Assembly (NCBI RefSeq): GCF_000471905.2
Contig: NW_006499435.1
Coordinates: 2,021,797 to 2,085,796 of the forward strand
Direction of reading: 5' to 3'
Length of the DNA: 64,000 nucleotides
Origin: Amborella trichopoda
Taxonomy: Eukaryota; Streptophyta; Magnoliopsida; Amborellales; Amborellaceae
Shown here: positions 46,500 to 56,726 of the stretch, one piece after another
Position numbering within the stretch: position 1 is the first letter of the stretch
Layout of the letters: each line of letters starts with the position of its first letter
Made by a program: the position numbers and the translations under genes
The notes under the pieces: model-generated
What the model was told of the DNA's origin: nothing
What the model saw: the letters and a program-made list of their open reading frames with translations, nothing else
Database searches by the model: none

Positions 46500-48416
46500 C
46501 AAGCTAATCCTCTTCGCAAAGTAATAAACCCGAGCCTGAGTTTGCAGTCGCACCATGATTACTTCTCCCCAAATAAGTGCCACATAATTAGTTTTTAATT
46601 TGCTTTTAAGATAAGTAACTTATTGATCCACAAACCCAATCACACACACACTAATCTGAAAAGTTAATGTCGCAGGATTTGATGGAAAATGCATGTATTT
46701 AGAGAGTCAGCTTAGTCAGGCCAAGTAACTCAGACTCAGCACCTTGCCGAGCCCAGTAGTAGTGTAAATTAAAGAAATAGCACTAAACATCAAAATTATA
46801 ATATTTCTTTAGTAAATCAATTTGTAAATATGTTCTGATAAAATTTTGATGATTTTGATGACGAGTTGTGAACTTTTATTATCATTTCTCTATTTTAAAA
46901 TGCTTCTTCTTCTTTTGGAGTTTTATGAATTATTGCCAGTTGTAAACAAATTTTTCTCAAATTCCATCTTATATCATTTTTTTCATCATTTTTAGACTTA
47001 TAGCGCTCTTTAAAGTCCAGTTCGGTTTTTACCATTTCTCATTTTTCATTTCTCTTGTTTTCAAATTTATAGCCATTTTATGAGTCCACTTGGACCAAAG
47101 CCTTGGCCCAAGCCGAGTTTCAAACCACCGATATGTGTCTTGACAGTCTTGCCACACCAAAATTGTGTTAGATTGCTTTTTTATGCTTAAAATCATGAGT
47201 CAATGGGGACCATGGCTTTCCAATACTCTGTTTCATTGCCCAAAAACTCGTCGACCTGTCAATCCATATAGGAACATATGCTCATTACCCTTGGTTTCAA
47301 TGTTCCAAAGGAAAGTAAATGAGCATATGGAAAGCAAGGGGCAATTTCTGTTAAGAGAAGTATGGAAAGTTGACAAACCGAAGCCGCAGTTGCTTAAGTC
47401 AGGTTGTCTTAAGACTAATCCAATCTTGCTTAGTTCTCAAAATGTTGATCAGTTCTCACGGCAGGGTTAGTCAAACCCGACAATGTCGCCCAGTTCTCAA
47501 AATGTTGCTCCCAATTCTAAGTTTTCCCCCTTCAATTTACACTAAGCCGATATCCTCAACAGAAAGAAAAAATGAAGAAACATTAAGCAAAGTAGGGAAG
47601 AGTTCTCAAGACCCATATTTATAAAGAATAAAGCCATCTATTGAAAACTATATACAATTTTCTTCCATATAGAGTGAAGATAAATCATTTTTGTGTTTGT
47701 ACAGTTAGTAGCAACCTATCAACCTGCATAGGAGAACAGAAGATGAGATTGAGGTGCCATTTTCTCGAAATGTTTACCTTAAAAACAGTTATACATGAGT
47801 GATTCATGGTGGTTACCTTTTTACACTTCCTTGACTTGGTTTTGGTCACAGGTTGGGTTTGAGATACAGAAATGGATCACACATGAAGCATAGTTTGAAC
47901 ACTTCTAATCACATGAACTGCTATAGAATAAGAAATCCTAATTCTAAAGCTAAAAGAATCTATTAGTGATGAAACATATGAACTTCCTTGTCAGGCCTCC
48001 CTGCCTCCCTGAACACATTTAAAGATTAAAATGCACAAGCACTAAAATAAGTTTATATGATGCTGCAGCATATCATCAATCATCACTTATTTATATGCAA
48101 GCTTCAGATCTAACTAGAGCAGAATCTTAGATCTGAACTAGGTTACCTTATTACTCATGCATTTATGGCATCTGGTTACTACAGACCTTTCAGTGATAAT
48201 GGCATTTTCTTGACAAGAAAAAAATTTCCTTTTTTTTTTTATTATTATACTTGATAGGAGTTGAGCCTGGGATTTAGTGTTGCGAATAGCCAAACGCAAG
48301 CCACTTTATACCCGGGCTCGTTTTTGGCAATAACGGCATTTTCTTAGGGCAATTTGAACACTTCCAAAATCAATCTTTTTGCACCTTATTTTTTATCTAA
48401 ACAAGGTTTCTCGTAT
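46500..48416. other. Intergenic, no gene seen
   Basis: AT-rich. A 101-codon frame at 47165-47470 overlaps an 84-codon frame in another phase and has no recognised domain. Around 47400-47520 TCAGTTCTCA-CGGCAGG and AGTTCTCAAAATGTTG recur. Confidence 0.45.
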
Positions 48417-48830
48417 GGGTGCAGTTGGCATACGGATGCATCCGCAGCTGTAGAGGTAAGGTGCACCTTCAAATTGTATCACGGTATATAATTTTAATGT
48501 AAAATGTTTTTAGGATTATCTCAAAATCTATTTTTATATCTAATTATAAAATTTTAAATTTCAAAAATGATTAAAATCAAGTAGATCTATAAAAATATGA
48601 AAATCTTGAAATGGACGGCGTAGATAATATGTTATAAAATGCACCATTTTTTAGACTTAAAATCTCTTTATTTTTCAATGTCATATATCTAGATGTCAAG
48701 ATGATCAATTAAAGGGTTAAGATGATCAATTAAAGGGTTTTTCAACAATAAAAATACCTTTTCTAATGGATTTTTGAGGTGCATCCGTAGTTCTACATTA
48801 TAAGGTTGCGTTCTTATATAAACTTTTTCC
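48417..48830. mobile_element. MITE family A copy 8
   Basis: GGGTGCAGTTGGCATACGG on the left; GGTGCATCCGTAGT and TCTTATATAAACTTTTTCC on the right. Carries a tandem 22-bp duplication (AAGATGATCAATTAAAGGGTT) near 48697-48740. Confidence 0.75.
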
Positions 48831-48944
48831 TTCTCCTGCACGCTTTTCTTCTTTGAGTTTACATGGATTGATTTAAGATCTTGACCAGGGATTCTCGTAC
48901 ATGTTTTTCCTAAGGAAAATAGTTCCACATTCGACATTTGCATC

Positions 48945-49165
48945 TTTCGAGGTATAAAGCATCGATCTCAAAGGTAGATAGAAATGGGTGGTGCAGTTGA
49001 AACTAACGGTCCAAATGTTTTTTTAAGTAAAATTATTTTTTTTTAATTTTTAAAATTTACTGATTTTTTCATATTCATTATCTCCGTGTTAGGAATTATA
49101 TGTCCTTAAAATTTAGGTCCAAAAATCTATCTGAAAATTAGATTTTTAAGAGGGGACTCATCTCT
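48945..49165. mobile_element. MITE family E-related sequence
   Basis: GGTGGTGCAGTTG, AACGGTCCAAATG and CATATTCATTATCTCCGTGT match family E. Ends eroded. Confidence 0.45.
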
Positions 49166-49841
49166 ACATGGACTAAAAAAAACCTTATTCTTTTCCTAAA
49201 TATCAAATCCATTATTCCTTTAATTTCTCTCTCAATTCTTTACAAAAGAACTTAAAACTTGTTTCAAATTAATCGTCTATTATGCCCACTACTAAAACCC
49301 CGTATCAATTTGTTAGAACAAATGAAGATTCCAAATTTGTGGTCTTTTAAACCTCAAATAAAAATTCCTCGATAATTGTCTCACTCTTTCACCAAATTTA
49401 TTCAATTTTCCCCAATGTGTTGTTATCACATTGATCTACCAAAACTCCAACAAATCTTTTTGACTTAAAGTGAAAATTTTCAAAATTTGATTTTTGGTTA
49501 AGTTTGTAGCCTTTTTTTTTCCCATTTTCTCTCTAAAATGCTTTTTCAATTTTTATTTCTTGATTTTGATTGTGATTTGTACATCTTAGAATATGATTTT
49601 GAACTCTTGATTTTAAAATAATGATTTACCTATGTTTCAATGTTTTAATTTTTTTTTTTAAATATTGAACGAGTAAGCCAAGCCCACTCGCTATGTTGGA
49701 TCGACCGAATTGGTTCCAGCATGGACCCGGTTATTGTACTGGGTTTTTAAACACTGATTCTACCTCTTGACTAGTTATTTTTTCCCTTAGTCCTATTAGC
49801 TTGCTACTAGCCACAACTTACAATTAGATTGATAAAAAAAA
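49166..49841. other. Intergenic with a possible hAT-type end
   Basis: 49645-49755 holds GACCCGGTTATTGTACTGGG and GTTTTTAAACACTG, resembling the TTTTTAAATCATTG end of the hAT-like family, but no partner end is seen. The rest is AT-rich and featureless. Confidence 0.4.
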
Positions 49842-50475
49842 GGGAAAATATCTTCTTATCTTTTATTTTTAACTTCCATATCTCAAGAGATTCAAGAATT
49901 GAAAATATTATTTATAAGCAAAATGCCTTTATTTTTTCTATCTTACAACCCCTTTGACTATAAATTTTTTACCCAAACAAATACTAGAATAACACCTTAT
50001 TCAAACTTCATCTCTCTCTCTCTCTCTCTTCGCTTCTCGCTGAGTTTACAAGCCAAGGGGTTTAGTTTGAGCTCGAACACGAGCACACCTTATGTATGTG
50101 AGAGAGATGGAGTTTTAAAGAGAGACATGGAGTTTGGGTTTTAGAGAGAGATGGAGTTTTAGAGAGAGATATAGAGTTTGAGTTTTAAGAAGAGATATAG
50201 AGTTTTGAGAGAAAGAGATGATGATGTGAGAGAGAGATGAATTTGGGTTTTAGATAGAGATGGAGTTTTGAGAGAGATGATGATGACGTGAAAGAAATGG
50301 AGTTTTAGAGAGATAGTCATTTTATAAGTTGTTGAAGTCAATAATACATGGTCAAAAACGTTTAGCGGGTTGAAAGATAGAAAAGATGGAGTCATTTTGT
50401 TTAAAAATAATATTTTAATTATTGGATCTGATGAAATATAGAAATTAAAAATATGAAATAATAAGATATTTTTCC
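49842..50475. mobile_element. MITE family G copy B (634 bp, Mutator-like, 9-bp TSD)
   Basis: Starts GGGAAAATATCTT and ends AAGATATTTTTCC, with inverted repeats continuing about 50 bp. It is flanked by TAAAAAAAA on both sides (49833-49841 and 50476-50484), a 9-bp duplication although low in complexity. The interior has GA-rich repeats of GATGGAGTTTTAGAGAGA. Copy A is in the GA 2-oxidase gene at 29399-30077. Confidence 0.75.
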
Positions 50476-50609
50476 TAAAAAAAATCCTCATTGAACTCTA
50501 ATAAGGGGCCACTTGGTTGACAAATCTCAATGACACATGGTAATAGGGTTCAAAATTACTCAAATTCAACATAAAAGAATGACAAAAAGGTTTAAACTTG
50601 GTTCTCAAG

Positions 50610-50870
50610 TCTCACAGCACGAGCAAGCTAATCTAGAGTCAATAAATGTAAATAAAACCATCAACAACACTGCAAGCTAATCTAGAGTCAATAAATATCA
50701 ATAAATGTAAATAACACCATCAACAACACTAATATGGGAAATAAGTAACACCATCAAACAACACTAATATGGCAAATTGAGTAGGGTAAATATTGATATG
50801 GTCCCGGCGAGGCTCGAGAGAGAACTCGCGACCTCCGGCTCATAAAGTCCAGCGCGCGTAAATGTAAATA
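50610..50870. repeat. Local duplications next to the tRNA gene
   Basis: GCAAGCTAATCTAGAGTCAA occurs near 50622 and 50671; AACACCATCAACAAC-type words occur at 50711, 50749 and 50870. These repeats surround the broken tRNA copy. Confidence 0.7.
50799..50857 (-). pseudogene. Truncated tRNA-Ile(UAU) copy
   Basis: Matches the 3' part of the intact gene at 50913-50986: discriminator, acceptor 3' strand, T arm, and the anticodon arm region. It has a 6-nt insertion (AGAGAG) in the T arm, an extra base next to the anticodon stem, and no D arm or 5' acceptor strand. Cannot fold as a tRNA. Confidence 0.8.
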
Positions 50871-50912
50871 ACACCATCAACAACTCCATTATGCCAAAGG
50901 TAATTATTGAGA

Positions 50913-50986
50913 TGGTCCCGGCGAGGCTCGAACTCGCGACCTCCGGCTCATAAGACCAGCGCTCTAACCAACTGAGCTACGGGACC
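50913..50986 (-). tRNA. tRNA-Ile(UAU)
   Basis: 74 nt with the discriminator base, no intron. The minus strand folds fully: acceptor GGTCCCG/CGGGACC (7 pairs), D stem GCTC/GAGC, anticodon stem CTGGT/GCCGG (with G-T pairs), loop CTTATGA giving anticodon TAT, T stem GCGAG/CTCGC, T loop TTCGAGC, discriminator A. A box (TAGCTCAGTTGG) and B box (AGTTCGAGCC) are intact. A TAT anticodon reads the rare Ile codon AUA. Encoded without CCA, as in nuclear genes. Confidence 0.92.
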
Positions 50987-51219
50987 ATTTGGTCACAAGG
51001 CAAATTCATAAACTTATCTAACTTTAATTTTGTCATCAAAGGGCGACCTAAAACAAAGAAACCTTGATTTTTATTGGAAGAATATGCCACGTGAATAAGT
51101 ACATTAAACTTTACATATTGCGCCACTCACAAACGAACATTTGGGAATGGACGGTTGGGATAATTTGATCCGTCACCTCATAAAAATAGAAATAGATGAA
51201 AAAATGAACAAAATATAAT
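50987..51219. other. Intergenic, no gene seen
   Basis: AT-rich spacer between the tRNA gene and the MITE cluster. Confidence 0.4.
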
Positions 51220-51367
51220 GGAAAAAGTTTTTGTAGAGCCGAGGCTCCAAACAATCAAATTAGAGTCCACCTCAAAAATTTCACTATAATTGGTTGTTTT
51301 GATGTCCAACTATCCTCAAATTGATCTTCTCGGCATCAATATACATGGGTCTGATACTAACCGCACC
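51220..51367. mobile_element. MITE family A copy 9, internal deletion derivative (148 bp)
   Basis: Has the left end (GGAAAAAGTTT, GTAGAGCCGAGGCTCC, AACAATCAAATTAGAG) and stops within the ATCAATATACATGG block, then goes directly to the right-end word AACCGCACC. About 245 bp of interior is missing. Confidence 0.7.
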
Positions 51368-51402
51368 AAAAAATAATTAAACTTTTAGGGGGATTTTGGT
51401 AA

Positions 51403-51790
51403 GGGTGCAATTTGTATAAGGATGCAACCTTAAAAAATCAAATTAAGACGTCTTGCCAAATTTTATCATAAATATAGTTTCGGTGCCAAAAAAATATATT
51501 AGAATGGCTTGAAAATCTATTTCCATTACTACTTATAAAATCTTAAACTCCAAAAATGTCTCAAATTAAGTAGATTTGTAAACACTTAAAAATTGACCAT
51601 CCAGATAATATGTTGCAAGATACATTGTTTTTAGGACTTGAAATATTTTCTTCTTTTCATATTCATACATCTCGATATCGAAATAATCAATTAGAGGGTT
51701 TTTCTACCCTAAAACAACTTTTTATGATGGATGTTTGAGGTGCACCTTGATTTTACATTTTAAGATTGCAACCTTATAGTAATTCTCTAA
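51403..51790. mobile_element. MITE family A copy 10
   Basis: GGGTGCAATTTGTATAAGG on the left; GAGGTGCACCTTGATTTTAC and GATTGCAACCTTATAG on the right; internal CATACATCTCGATATCG. Confidence 0.75.
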
Positions 51791-52026
51791 TTGCCCTTTT
51801 CTTTTTTCGGGAGGCTAGGTGAGGTCCATAATGTGTGGACACAACTCAAAATTTCAAGCAGGACTAGTTTGTAAAAGATTGTAATAAAATAGAACAATTT
51901 TAGAGATGACATTGTGGTTGAAGCTTAGCTTTCCATTCATATCAGATGGTTGAGAACGTGGGTTACATTATATCTAGGCCGCCTCACACGCAAAGCTTTT
52001 CCCCATGGGCAAGGCCATTTATGTAT

Positions 52027-52420
52027 GGGAAAAGTTTATAGAGCCAAGGCTCTAAACAATTAAATTTTAGTTTATCTCAAAAATTTCATTAGAAGAGATT
52101 GTTTTGATGTTAAAATATCTTCAAATTAATTATCTCGACAACAAGAAGCATGGATATGAGAAAACAAGTAGAGTGTAAGTTTTGAAAATAGTGTATTTTG
52201 TAACGCATTTTTTAACCGTCAATTTTCAAGATTTTCAAGTTTTCATAGATCTGTCGATCTACACAATGTTTGAAGCTTTAAACTGTATAAATAAATATAA
52301 AAATATATTTTAAGGCTATTATAAAGATTTCCAATATTGAAACCATATTTTTCGATACTATTTGAAGGTAGGCTCTAATTTGATTGTTTAGAGCCTAGGC
52401 TCTATTCAAACCGCACCCTG
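52027..52420. mobile_element. MITE family A copy 11 (394 bp, 9-bp TSD)
   Basis: GGGAAAAGTTTATAGAGCC on the left, CTCTATTCAAACCGCACCC on the right. Flanked by TTTATGTAT (52018-52026) and TGTATGTAT (52421-52429), matching at 8 of 9 positions. Same length as copies 1 and 3. Confidence 0.85.
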
Positions 52421-52941
52421 TATGTATTACATGATGCCCTTATACATTACACAATAGAAATAATAATACCGCCGTTTTTACATTTTTCCCAAACATTACA
52501 AATATCAAAGTAGAATGCGGATGCATGTAGTTGAACGCAAACTATTGGGAAATGGGCTAGGATCGTGGTGGTAGCACCCTACATCCTAATTACCACGTTG
52601 TGGTTTTCATTCCTGCCACTAACACTACCTCGCTAATACTTTAAAAAAACTAACTTCCAATCTACTTGAAAAAACGGGTAAGCCCTGTCTTCCCCAATGA
52701 ATTATCGAAAAAAAAAAAGAAAAAAGGTTGGGATATGGCCTGATGACAATGATATATAGAAATGTTATGTCTTATATAATAGGTGAAAATGATTTTAAAA
52801 ACAATTATTACGTGCCTCTTATGACCACTTATAGTATGAAGTTAAAGCTAATCGTTGAAGATTGAAAATAATTTCTCAACTTAAGATGTTGAATGGATGG
52901 ACCACCAAACACAACTTTCATTGTTCCATTTGACATATGAG
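52421..52941. other. Intergenic, no gene seen
   Basis: AT-rich spacer. No coding, RNA or repeat signal recognised. Confidence 0.4.
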
Positions 52942-53136
52942 TAATGATCCTATAGGACCTTTCCCCATCTATATGTGTAGGATCTCAAATGATCACTATT
53001 AAAGTTGGCACAAATATCTAGAAAAATTATCACATGGGTGTGAGATTTGACTTTTCTATAGATCAATGCCAAATTTAATGGTGATCTTTTAGGGTCCTAC
53101 ACATATGGGTGAGAAAATGTCCTATAGGATCATTTC
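52942..53136. mobile_element. MITE family B, second full copy
   Basis: TAATGATCCTATAGGACC on the left against GTCCTATAGGATCATTT on the right; interior GACTTTTCTATAGAT and AATGGTGATCTTTT as in the copy at 2386-2579. Confidence 0.8.
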
Positions 53137-53299
53137 TCTTAACATATTGGTGTGAAAAAATCATTTGCAAAAAGTTCTTTTGAACCCAAGCTCATCGTAT
53201 ATGAGTATAGCAGTCAATAATTGTACTAAATGACCGGTTTTTATGAGTACCCCTACTCATACTACTAGCCTCGTGCAGGCTCCCTCTAACACTTATTTT

Positions 53300-53475
53300 T
53301 TTATATAGATCTTGAACCCACTAATCCATGATCAATACTATGATAGTCATGAATATAAAAACTCAAATAAGATAAAATAAATTTTTAAAAATGTATATAT
53401 ATTTTTTAAAAGTTTCCTATCCAGTGGATAGGAATATTTAGTTGTGGAGGTTCATCTTAAAGATTAACATTTGTG
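53300..53475. mobile_element. MITE family E-related fragment
   Basis: GATAGTCATGAATATAAAAA, TTTTTAAAAATGTATATAT and GGAGGTTCATCTTAAAGAT resemble family E. Boundaries unclear. Confidence 0.4.
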
Positions 53476-54383
53476 AGGCAGCAGGTTAGTGAATCCTCCG
53501 ACTCACAATACATTTTTCCTTGTATTCACTGCCCATTGTTTGTTTTTAGTAAAATTTATCCAAATACTTAGGGGAGATGAACTATTTAATATTTTTTTAT
53601 ATTTTTTGGTTTATTTCAAAATACGAATAAAAGTATATAATTATGAGTTAGGATAGTTATATATGGGTAAAATGCTTAATAATTAATCTCTTCTGGGTAT
53701 TTTGATCAGTTTCTCTTGTTTTTATTTACGAGAGTTGAATAATTATTTCATTTTGAAGCAAGGGCAACCTAAAGAAATAGAAAATAACTAATTTTCCACT
53801 ATCTATAGAAAAGCACAAATAGTGGATGTTAAGTATGAGTCCCAATCTCGATAATAGAATATGGGTCGTGGTGCTCGCAACACCCGAGCTCCAATTAAAG
53901 ATCATGGCCTCCATTCTCCTTAACAAATACATACTCTTTTCAAAATGGATAGGGGCATGTAATCCCCACTACGTAATCCCGCACAAGGAGTTTTTTTAGT
54001 TTCAACAATGAAACAGCCTTGAAAGGTCAAAAACCATCCCATACTAATTTAAATGTTGGTATCTTTATTTTTAAACAATACTTTGCTATTTTTCAATGGA
54101 GCTAAATATCACATTTTGTGCAAGAATAGTCTTGAGGCCCTCTTACATGATATCAATTGTCCATACTTTTATAAGACCTCCCGTTGTATAAATAATAAAA
54201 ATCGATCAACACTTATCATCCACCGTGTTTGGATTTACCTAAAAGGTGGATATTAATAACCGATTTTATTATCCATTTGACATCAAGTGTTTTATCTTAA
54301 TGAGCTGGGAGGGGCATTCATGAAAGTAAGGACATTTCTGTTATTCCGAGAAGAAACAGTGGCACTTTCTGAGATTTCCTGAC
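53476..54383. other. Upstream intergenic region of the BTF3 gene
   Basis: No second gene is seen. Short frames on either strand (53726-53932, 54053-54256) lack recognisable features. Confidence 0.4.
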
Positions 54384-54477
54384 CTATATATTTATAGACA
54401 GAACTACCACTGGGGAAGCTCCATAAGGTTGCGGCTTCTGATAAACCCGCCCTTCTCTATCTACACACTCCTAAAAG
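54384..54477 (+). promoter_or_regulatory. BTF3 TATA box and non-coding first exon
   Basis: TATATATTTATAG at 54384-54396 is a good plant TATA box. Transcription should start about 54415-54425. The leader exon plausibly ends at 54477 (CTAAAAG before GTATTT). The matching acceptor is CTCCAG at 56721-56726, directly before the start codon. Exon limits are inferred. Confidence 0.6.
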
Positions 54478-55789
54478 GTATTTTCCTAAACCCTACTTTA
54501 TCTCTCTAGCTCTTCATCTTTCTCTCTCTATTTTTCCAAGGTTATTTGGCTATTTTTCATGGTAATCTTTCTCTTATCCTACTTTCTGTAACATTTTGCC
54601 TGTGTTTTTTTTAGCTCGATTAATGTTCTGGTAGCTCGTATCTGGAGAGCTCTAGGGATTTAGGGTTTGGGGTTATATATTAAGAAGGAGCGTTGAAGTT
54701 TGAGAAGGGAATAGTTTGTTTAGGGATAAAGGACTAAATTGTGGAAACAGATCGACTAGGGGCCTTAGTGAAGGTGTTTATTCGAAACTGGGTTTTGTTG
54801 CAGAGCATATTTAGTTCATTTATTGGATGTAGTTTAGGGTTTGGGGTCTGTTTGAGAGGTTTTGGGAAGATTAGCTGTGGGGTTATTGTTCTTGTTAGGG
54901 TTTGATGTAAAGTAATTGGGGGAACTGGATATGGTGGAGTTTCTTAGGGATTACTCTAACTCAAAGATTATAATGAGTCGGACCTTCAATTGAGGCTCTG
55001 AATGTGCAACCCATCCGTCATAGTATTCACTCAGTATTTGTGTGAGATTTGGTTTTTGAAGAGTTAGTCTTCATCTTCACCAATAAGTTTGGGGTGTTTT
55101 AATACTTGTTTTGTTTAATGAGTTAGGGTTTGCTTACAATTTGCCTCTCTCTTCCCCCTCTCCCAACAAAAAAAAAGGGGATGTATATCTGTCTCTTTCA
55201 CTGCTGTTCTCTTCTGTAGTCCTATTTCTGGTTCCTCCTCCCCTCTTTTAGTTTCAATTTTTTTGGGTAAATGCTTTTCCCCCCTCTCTGTACCCCATCT
55301 CTCTCAATCTTATCTTTATTTCTACCTCTCTCTTATTGTCCTTATCCATTAAAATATATCACTTCCACGATCAACAGGCTTCCTAAGAATGATGGCACAG
55401 TTTGTAGAATTTAGAGTTATGAACATTGTCATTTTATTCCATGATAAAAAAGTGCTTTGCAATGCTAAGTCAGGTATTCTGGCATTTAGGCCGTGAGCAT
55501 CTTCATCCTTGTCTCATGGTGCTTTGGTTTACCTTAGGTTATCAGGTTTTGAGTTTTAGGAAAGTTAAATTTTGCTTTAGCGGTTTAGCCTGATGCTGGT
55601 CGTTCTTGGATGGGAACAAATTTTGTTGGTTTAGTCTAATGCCTGTGAATTTTGGTTCGCATTTAAATGTTGTATCCTCCTATAATGTTGCTGTATGACT
55701 GAAGAAGCATAAAGTATCTTTTAGATGCTAGGTTTATGTTTTAAACATCACAGATCATTGATCATAATGCCCAAAAGAAATCAGAGCAT

Positions 55790-56620
55790 ACATTCGAAGA
55801 TACTAGTTGTGTTGTAGCGCACTACGACTTTGCTTTGGTTCTGAAGCGAGCTTCTGGAATTTTAGCTTGCATTATGAACTAGAACTTCCTAAAGATTGTC
55901 TCATGTTGGGAGATCTATTGTATGCAGATAAAGTTGCTAAATAAAAATAGTGTTGCTCTACTGTAGTTGTTTCTCTATTTCATATATTTTTTCTTCCCCT
56001 CCATCTCGTATTCTTTTAGGTTTCTTTGTTGATTTGAAACTAACTTAGAAAATGTCTCGTGTTATTGTTTAAATATCTTGTGTTATTCTTTGAGTTTTAA
56101 CCTGTTACTCTTGACTTGCTTTGGTTTCTGTCTCGGTTTTCCTTCACCGTTTTTTAAAAGTTGTTATGTGTTATCTTTATCACTTCCCTTTGTTAAGATA
56201 CTAGTTATGTATTGTAGCTCACTACGACTTTGCTTTGGTTCTGTAGTGAGCTTCTGGAATTTTAGCTTGCATTTATGAAGTAGAACTTCCTAAAGATTGT
56301 CTCATGTTGGGCGATCTATAATATCATCTTGGGAGATCTATAATATCATCTACTCATATTTGGTTCTCATGTAGATGTTGCAGATAAAGTTGCTAAATAA
56401 ATATAGTGTTGCTCTACTGTGGTTGTTTCTGTATTTCATATCTGTTTTTTTCCCCTCCATCTCATATTCTTGTAGGTTTCCTTGTTACTTTGAAACTAAC
56501 TTAGAAAATGTCGTGTTATTCTTTGAGTTTAACCTGTCACTCTTGACTTGGTTTGGTTTTCCTTCACCTTTCTTTAAAAGTTGTTATGAGTCATCTTTAT
56601 CAATTCCCTTTGTTTGCTGT
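55790..56620. repeat. About 400-bp tandem duplication in the BTF3 5'-UTR intron
   Basis: Unit 1 (about 55798-56195) and unit 2 (about 56200-56615) share CACTACGACTTTGCTTTGGT, GAGCTTCTGGAATTTTAGCT, GATAAAGTTGCTAAATAAA, TTGAAACTAACTTAGAAAAT and CCTTCACC. Both lie in the intron upstream of the start codon. Open frames in it are Phe/Leu-rich and not supported. Confidence 0.9.
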
Positions 56621-56726
56621 CTTTTGTTCTTTTATTCTAGTTTTTGTGGAATTACTATGTTTACCATAAATAATTTTGGGCCTTAAAAGCATTGGCCGTA
56701 ATAAAATTAAGTGTGTGTTGCTCCAG

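Noticed and set aside
47165-47470. 101-codon plus-strand frame
   Set aside because: No family match; overlaps another frame of similar length, and the sequence lacks gene context such as splice partners or a promoter.
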